Shown here piece by piece: positions 57,326 through 64,000 of a DNA stretch of 64,000 nucleotides. Location: the NCBI GenBank assembly GCA_038087015.1, contig JASBNA010000005.1:1674001-1738000 (forward strand). Reading direction: 5' to 3'. The position numbers and the translations under genes were made by a program. This DNA comes from Cerrena zonata (Eukaryota; Basidiomycota; Agaricomycetes; Polyporales; Cerrenaceae). The number at the start of each line of letters is the position of its first letter. The stretch's first letter is position 1. The notes beneath the pieces are model-generated. The model was given only the letters and a program-made list of their open reading frames with translations. It was not told the origin of the DNA and searched no databases.

Positions 57326-58594
57326 ATGACTGAAAATGTTATCCACTGCAACTGGAATTGGTGTCGAGAGACCTTCACAAATGGCACCGATTTCAAAAAT
57401 CATTTCCGCATTCGACATGCTACTTCGATCACCTTCGTCAAAGGCAAGGACTGGGACGAGTGGCTACAGTCGCAAACAGGACAAGGATCTAGTTTCGGTG
57501 CGTTTAATCCTCTCGGGACTGATACATTGCATTGTGATTGTTTGTTATAGACAGTTTACTCAACGCAGTGCCGTCGCAGTCACTTAATACCAACCATATT
57601 AACACTCGGCTGAACGGACTATCCTCTATCCCTTCAGTGCAAAATACACCTACACCTTCCCCGGAAGCATCTTCGCCTCCCCGAAATCTAAATTTCTCTG
57701 ACTATGTCGCACAGTCCTCACCTACACCTTCCATTGGGTCTATGAGTCCTTCGCCTCAATTGTCGGATATGATTGCGAATGCTACCAATTCCAGATCACG
57801 TCCAGCTGGGTCACCCACATCACAACTTGAACTTGAAGCCGGTTCCTTCATGCCTCGACGATGGCCAAGTTCTTCTGCCAACTCGCATGTCTCTGCAAAT
57901 TCTGCAATAGACGTTGAGACGCAATTGCGTCTAGATTCAACAGCACACTCTTCCCCAATTGATTCTCCGAATATCAGTCAATCCCCTTTGGTTGAACCAC
58001 TATCTCCCCCTAATGATTTACCACAACTCTCACCACCACCTTCGCCGCCTAGATTGAGACGAAGTTCTCGTGCGAGATCAAAAACCCCGTTACCTGCCCC
58101 TCCTGTGACAAATGGTCGCAGGTCGAGAGCGAATAGCATATCCAAACCCAAACTTAGTACAAATCTCAGGACAAATAGTCGTCGCCGGACTCCTGTGAGC
58201 AGAGCGTCTTCCGCTGAACGGAGTCGGCTTGCAAAGCCAAACAGGAGGGCTATAGTAGCTGCACCTCCAATCGGTTCGTCAACCTTTTTCTCTTATACGT
58301 GACTCATGAATCTGACGTAAAATTCGACATTTAGAATGCATACATGAGGACGAAGAATCAGGGGACTTTATCCAACATCCTCTTCTTGGTGAAGTACAAG
58401 TTCTCGGTACTCAGATAGGTTCATTTCAGCTTGAGAGCTCGAGCCTTGTTGCATCTCCAGATGTCGACGAGCTTGCAGATGACACAGGGTCAGATCACTC
58501 ATATTCTGTGCTTTTGGACAAGGATTACAATTATGGGTCCCAGTTCCCGCTACAAACCCAGGCTCCGTATCATAGTCCAAGTCAGAGCCCATGA
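57326..58594 (+). CDS. C2H2 zinc-finger protein
   Basis: Three exons: 57326-57498, about 57551-58273, and about 58335-58594, encoding roughly 385 residues. The N terminus has a single finger, CNWNWCRETFTNGTDFKNHF followed by RIRH, with ligands Cys-x4-Cys and His-x4-His. The rest is Ser/Pro-rich with basic stretches (RLRRSSRARSKT, RTNSRRRTPVSRASSAERSR) and several SP/TP sites, then an acidic Ser-rich end (DVDELADDTGSDHSYSV) that could act as an activation region. The second donor is the unusual GTTCGT at 58274. A nuclear transcription or chromatin factor is likely from composition; targets are unknown. The upstream CACGTGA cluster may control it. Confidence 0.75.
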
Positions 58595-59552
58595 CAGACT
58601 AGTCTCGGCTCAAAATCTCGAGGGTAGAATGTCATACAGTCAAGATCCTTTTCTTGAAGTTATTCTTGTTCGAAATCTCAAGGGGACAGCAATACATGCA
58701 CACCTGCTATCGTACTCTGGTGCCAAAGTGGTCCAACATAATGACGTCGGGATGTATACTTTCATCTACCACTAAGACCGACGGTTTTCCACTATACAAA
58801 TTCGGTTTTACGGCTGTGTTTCAGGATGTTCTTGCAGAATATCCTGCTTCTTACGTAATAAATGTTGTGTTGCCAACTTCCAAATCCCACTGCAAGGTCA
58901 ACGACGGACGATATATCAAACCAACTGTACGTTTTTCACTGATCCCAATGTTGGCAAGCACAAGAAGGAGGAATCTCAAATTAAAGATGTAGTCTCAACC
59001 TCTGGAACAATATATCTTTCCATCATAGCTCCCTGTCCTGATTTCAAGTTTGCCTCATGATGCTTCCTTGACAATGTAATTTAACGAATCACTTCTGTCA
59101 TCGGTCAGAAGCAAAGTGTGTATGTGTGGCCCATCCCTTCCCTAAAATTGCGATGATACTGATCATCTATTCGCTTTTGAATGCGAGAAGCACAACACGA
59201 AGTCAAGATGCCTTGTCATCAACTTGTCATATCAACATTCAATTCAGGGACCACGACATCTCGTAATTTGCCGGCTAAGGATTGCATTCGTTTCTTGTCC
59301 TCAAACGTAGCACGCCGTATTGTGCGCATAATGATACGGGTTCTCTTCTTGACGAAACATCCTGGAAGGTCTTCTGGTTGTGTTACGACGCTACGGCACC
59401 CTGCATCGTGGCAGCCTCTTCCCGTCTATCCAGGATGTAAATCTTTCTTGCTGCGGCCGGAAGTTTACCTCCGTTGAGAACTTCTCTTCCCACGGCCCAC
59501 AGGCGGCTTATTTACCGAACTCTCACTCCTGCCAGCACTCAACTTGTACGCC
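58595..59552. other. Intergenic region upstream of ERG26
   Basis: About 960 bases. Open frames of up to 112 codons (for example 58654-58992) show no recognisable motif and no useful splice link. It should include the 3' end of the C2H2 gene and the ERG26 promoter. Confidence 0.5.
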
Positions 59553-60925
59553 ATGTCCTCCTTCCGCGATACATATTTGGTAATAGGTGGGAGCGGATTT
59601 CTGGGTAGGCATATAGTTGAAGCTCTACTTGCAAGAGACGATGTCGTCTCAGTCTTGACATCGTCAAGAAATACGATGATACCCCCTTCTACTCGGCGGA
59701 TATAAGTGACGAGAGCCAGGTTTCGGACGCAATCAGCAAAGTTTGTACTCGAAATCTTCGTTCACGATATTGTACTGACATCAGTCCCCATCTTAGAGTG
59801 GAGCAACCTGTGTTATTCATACAGCATCTCCTGTTCCAGGGTCCAAAAACACCGCACTGTTTTGGAAAGTTAATGTTGATGGAACAAAAGCTGTAATTCA
59901 AGCATCACAGGCTTTAGGTGTCCGTAAACTTGTCTATACAAGTTCGGCTGGTGTGGTCTTCAATGGCGAGGACGTCATCGACGCGGACGAGCGTCGTCCC
60001 CCTCCCCTACCACCTATGGATGTTTACAATGAGACTAAGACCAAGGCCGAGGAGCTTGTTCTCAAAGCGAACGGCCAGAAAGGCTTGTTGACAGTAGCAT
60101 TACGACCTGCTGGAATATTTGGGTAGGTTTCAATATTCCTTTGATTTTTATTCGTTGCTGAGTGCTACTATTTGTAGACCTGGGGATCGCGCTCTGGTAT
60201 CTGCTTATCGAGAGGTTTATGAAACGAACCGCTGTCACTTCCAAGTGGGAGATAACCAGAACCTCTTCGACTTCACCTATGTTACTAACGTCGCTCAAGC
60301 TCATTTGCTTGCCGCTGACAAACTCAACGACGAACCTCCGTCTGAAGATGAGCTTAAGCGACGACGAGAGTATATTGAATCAACAACTCTCTCTCCTCTT
60401 CCTACAACCATGGGTCATAATGTCACTAGCACAACGAAGTCGATTGACACTCGCAGTTCTGACGACCAATTCTCTCAACGTGCCCTCGAACAGGGTGACG
60501 CGCCTCTTACCATTGCAGGCCAAGTATTCTTCATCAGCAATGGCGAACCTCTCCCTTTCTGGGATATCCCTCGGTTTTTCTGGTCCCGTCTTGATCAGCT
60601 CACCGGGCAGAAGAAATTAGAGAGAAGACGGATTGTCCTTTCAAGATCGGTTGGTATGGTGCTAGCGTGGTTCTCAGAATGGTGGTGCTGGCTCGTTGGA
60701 AAGGAGCCCACGTTCACACGTTTCCGTATCAGCTTCAGTTGTGTCAACCGATGGCACAACATTGATAAAGCTCGACTCTTACTTGGTTACGAGCCCACTG
60801 TTGGAATGAAAGAAGGTTTGCAGCGTATGTGGGATGTAAGTGTATACAACTCCTATCTATGGCTTTTCATTTCTGATGTGGCTCTTCAGTGGTACGTTGC
60901 GGAGCAAAACCCTGCATCGACATAG
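59553..60925 (+). pseudogene. ERG26: Sterol-4-alpha-carboxylate 3-dehydrogenase (Erg26), with apparent one-base frameshift
   Basis: Exons 59553-59740, 59797-60122, 60178-60835 and 60890-60925 would encode about 400 residues. Erg26 is an ER short-chain dehydrogenase that oxidatively decarboxylates C4 of sterol intermediates with Erg25 and Erg27 in ergosterol synthesis. Seen: the NAD-binding YLVIGGSGFLGRHIVEALLA, CVIHTASPVPGS, KLVYTSSAGVVFNG, the catalytic YNETKTKAE (Tyr-x3-Lys), LRPAGIFG|PGDRALV and a hydrophobic membrane segment MVLAWFSEWWCWLV, ending QNPAST. Inside exon 1 the frame breaks: after DDVVSV the expected LDIVKKYDDTPFYSADI lies one base out of register (near 59652-59654), and the ATG frame hits TAA at about 59701. 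One missing base would explain it. Since the gene is normally essential, an assembly error is at least as likely as a true pseudogene. Confidence 0.8.
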
Positions 60926-62377
60926 ACGATGGTTCTACGTGCGTTATTTATCATCATTTACTACTCATCCGAGGCGTATCGGCGCGGTTTCTCTTTCTCT
61001 TGGTCTGGTATCGTGGCCTTCATCGATAGGTCTATTCAATTGGGTTTGTGGCGTCGAAGGGTTCCTCGAACTCTATTACCCTCCAAGTTTAGTACGGCTT
61101 GGTTTGATGTGCTTATTCCCACACGTTCAGGGCTCTATCTCCAATTCATACACTTGCACAGTGCCTCCATGAAGGGTCGTCGATCTGACCAGGAACAGGT
61201 TATCTGGCTTACTTACCCACAAGCGAAACTGCGCTAGCAGACGTTAATCCAACATCCCTCGAGCGCGATTAACGTCGTGCGTTTGATATCATAGCCTAGC
61301 ATCCGCATTAAACCATGAACAGCAGACTCTTCCATCGGGCATCGCCCCTCCTCTTCCGAATGGTCACGGAAAGTCGAACTCTATTGAGACTCTCGTATGT
61401 CGTCAACGTGAGTATGATGGTAAAATCAGGCGTACACCAGAACTGCTGAGAGAAGCCTGAGCGACTCATCTCTAGCTGTTTGAGAGGATCGGAAATATAA
61501 TGCTTGTCAACGACCATCGATGAGTACTCCATGAACTGCTCGCTTACCTGTTCATCCCTGGCGGACCCTTGCGTCCAATTCTGTCAACCATCTTTTCTCG
61601 CTCACCATGACATAACGAAAAGCATCTTCAATTCGACGGTATCGGTACACACAAGGCCGGACATGCGGACTAATGCTTCCGGGCCCTATGACCGATACCA
61701 TTGTTGCCTCTCACTGGTACTTTGACTGCTTGAAAATTAATTGCGTCCTCGTTTGATTGAAATCTTAGCCGTGCGCAAGTGTATATTTACACAGCAAACT
61801 CATGATTAGATTCACGACGAAACCTTGCGGTTGAGGTGCTCCGGGCTACTGAAACGCGTATGTCCTTGACTTATCAAGGACCAAGAGAACATGTGAACGG
61901 TAAGTTTGAACTCTCCAAAGATGTCACAGACACGTGTCCACTAACGAACGCTCTCCGTATTCTTAGTAATGCATCCGAGGCCTTCTTTCTATTGCTATGC
62001 TTCGAGGATAAGATCGAAGTTCTTTTCTCTGCCAGCCGGTTCTTGTAACGACCTCCTTTGGTTGTAATCGTGAATCAATGTACTTCGTGAAATACAGGGA
62101 TGAAGGGACATCGTTCCCTGTGGTACGTAAGTGTAAACCATCTTGACTTAGGCTCCGCTTGGTATCAATCCGGGCCTGTGAGATTGATGACCGCTCAGCG
62201 TAGTCGCTGGTTTGTGGCACTTGGCTGTACTGATGACCAAGTGGTTGATTGCGAAGATCTCACTAGACCCTGACCATACACTTGCACCAATTCATTTATT
62301 TGGATATAAACGTTAGATTCGGCACGTCTCATAAGGATGCGGGCCCTTACGTTCAATTTCCCCGACTCTCCGACAAG
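60926..62377. other. Intergenic region
   Basis: About 1.45 kb between ERG26 and the DUF6533 gene. A 102-codon frame at 60929-61237 follows the ERG26 stop directly but has no recognised content and is probably 3' UTR. The rest shows only short frames. It should hold the promoter of the gene at 62378. Confidence 0.5.
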
Positions 62378-64000
62378 ATGGCAGGTATGACACTACAACA
62401 AGAACTCGATGCGCTTTTCGAGGAATTGCATAGGACACATATCATAGCATATCTACAATGTGCGTTATCTCCTTTCGCAAAGTACTTAGCCTATTGATAT
62501 CTTTAATAAAATTATTAGTGGCTGCGGTAACAACTATGTTTTGTGACATCGCATCAACGCTCTTTGAAGAGGTACGCTTCAGCACTCAACTTGTACTTCA
62601 TTCGACTCTGTTGACATCATTCTTCAACGTAGAAACGGTATATATGGGAGTACGTGAGATGTACCAACTTGGGCGATGTTTACCTCTGACGGCCTGGATA
62701 TCTTGTAGATCGAGGTTTAGTTTAGTAAAAGCACTATACTTGTGCGCAAGATATCTTGGGTTCTTTGTTGTGATGTAAGTTTTACAATACTTGACATCAT
62801 CCCACTCTTATTCGATTATTTTAGCTATAAATTCTCAAGTATAATATCCCTCTCTTTTTAAAAAACAAAACTGATGGTTGTCATTTATCAGTGAATGTCA
62901 CCATCAATCCCACTACCAAGGTTAGTTCCCTTCCACTATAAAATTACTATCGACTCACTCACTATCTTCACAGCTGTGAGAACCAATTATATGACTTTAG
63001 TACCAAACTCTCATTTTGGACATTTACTACAGCTGTCATGCGACAATCTGGATCACAACATTGTGAGTTTGCCGCATTGATGTACGAAGTGAAATTATCT
63101 AACTCAATGAGATAGAGGAACATGGATAGTCTCTGCGAGCGTAGAGATGATTCTCGTTCTCCGGATCAACGCATTATATGGCAATAGAAGAGCAAGTCAG
63201 TATTCTTTACCATTATCACATCGTTTACATCAATCTTAGCTCAATTTTTAGTAAAAATACCACTGATTATATTATTTCTCGGTGAATTTCCAGCTTACTC
63301 AAATTATCTAAGTACATGATCATTACTGACTGCATTCAACGTAGCAAACACTGGCGTAAGTCTTTGGTCGTCCACCTTCCGAGATAATACATTTCATAAT
63401 TCGTCAGGTTGAGCTGCTTGGGTCGCTTTCTGGCGCGATAACTATAACTCAATGGCTCTCTTTCCCTGGTGTGCCAATCATGGGATGCATCACTACAAAG
63501 ATTCCGCCCGTCAAGCTTAACTTAGCAGCATGGTAAGGAAAACCAGATATACTTCCGCTACTACCCATACTGATAGGGTTTCCAGGATCTCGAACCTCGT
63601 TTTTGCATGTAAGTGTGCTATTCTCATTGGCGATGAGTTACTCACAACTAGTCAGGTATTTTGTTCGCTATGATGCTTTACAAATTCATTACCGCAAGTG
63701 CATTGACGCATACGTCCTCCCTGGGGCACGTCTTCTTCAGAGACGGCATACTTTACTATATTCTGTAAGTACCTACATTCTATACCCGCTGTGGCTCTCA
63801 TACTGATATAACATATCTAGAACACTTGGTAAATTATCTCGCCTCTGCATTTTCCCAACTCCGAACTCATACCGGTCCAGCCATTATAATATTTAGTGCG
63901 ATAGTAGAAGAGGTGAAAGTGCTTGAACCATACTTCGAAATACCGATTGTGTACGTGAGCCTTTCGTATACCATAAGATCATCACGCTGACCAACGTAAC
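62378..64000 (+). CDS. DUF6533 multi-pass membrane protein (3' end beyond or near the window edge)
   Basis: Many short exons starting at ATG 62378 (MAGMTLQQELDALFEELHRT). The joined product shows the blocks typical of the basidiomycete DUF6533 family: LAAVTTMFCDIASTLFEEKR then YIWE|SRFSLVKALYLCARYLGFF, NQLYDFSTKLSFWTF, GTWIVSASVEMILVLRINAL, IKIPLIILFLGEFP, VELLGSLSGAIT..FPGVPIMGCIT, AAWISNLVFA and GILFAMMLYKFITAS..RDGILYYIL. These give about six or seven membrane helices with an N-terminal DUF6533 segment; the family is large and lineage-expanded in mushrooms and its role is unknown (GPCR-like topology has been suggested by its layout). One exon boundary near 62925-62980 is ambiguous (two AG acceptors). 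The last exons near 63810-64000 are not resolved, and the gene may run off the window. Confidence 0.72.

Noticed and set aside
60929..61237. A 102-codon frame right after ERG26
   Set aside because: No recognisable sequence and no splice link; probably ERG26 3' UTR.

Overview
The window is nuclear DNA from a filamentous basidiomycete, most likely an Agaricomycete. Protein-coding genes are split by many 45-80 base GT..AG introns with short exons. Gene content is fungal (ergosterol ERG26, SAGA Spt7, Cdh1, vacuolar M28 protease, P450s), and the DUF6533 membrane protein at the right edge belongs to a family known mainly from mushrooms and relatives. There are no operons, no rRNA or CRISPR, and no clear transposon. 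All gene models were assembled by hand from reading frames and splice sites.

Layout, left to right. 2.0-4.1 kb: molybdenum-cofactor-sulfurase-like PLP enzyme (+). 5.7-7.9: POT/PTR peptide transporter (-). 9.3-10.7: a long guanine-poor pyrimidine tract followed by a degenerate local duplication. 11.2-13.0: CaiB/BaiF class III CoA-transferase (-). 13.3-14.5: seven-bladed lactonase (-). 16.3-18.6: cytochrome P450 (-). 19.4-21.0: orphan protein ending in a CaaX-type tail (+). 21.3-24.2: two orphan genes (-). 24.5-25.9: penta-EF-hand protein (-). 26.5-29.5: Spt7-like SAGA bromodomain protein (-). 30.4-31.3: phosphatase-fold protein without the catalytic motif (+). 31.6-32.6: protein with three GLEBS-like motifs (-). 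33.0-34.8: Cdh1-type APC/C activator (+). 36.9-39.1: second P450 (+). 39.4-41.4: orphan with a Cys/His motif (-). 42.3-44.2: twin-ABC ATPase (+). 44.2-47.5: vacuolar M28 protease (-). 47.8-48.4: secreted double-psi barrel protein (-). 49.8-56.7: a 2150-residue RasGEF-PH-RhoGAP protein (+). 57.3-58.6: C2H2 finger protein (+). 59.6-60.9: ERG26 with an apparent one-base frameshift (+). 62.4 to the edge: DUF6533 membrane protein (+, cut by the window).

The genes do not form a single pathway. Divergent pairs share promoters at 18.6-19.4, 29.5-30.4, 32.6-33.0 and 41.5-42.3 kb; the ABC ATPase and M28 protease converge with only about 70 bases between stops. The most unusual items are the small protein carrying three GLEBS-like repeats, each interrupted by a phase-0 intron at the same residue; the Cys-less phosphatase-like protein; the ERG26 frameshift; and the CaaX-terminated orphan.
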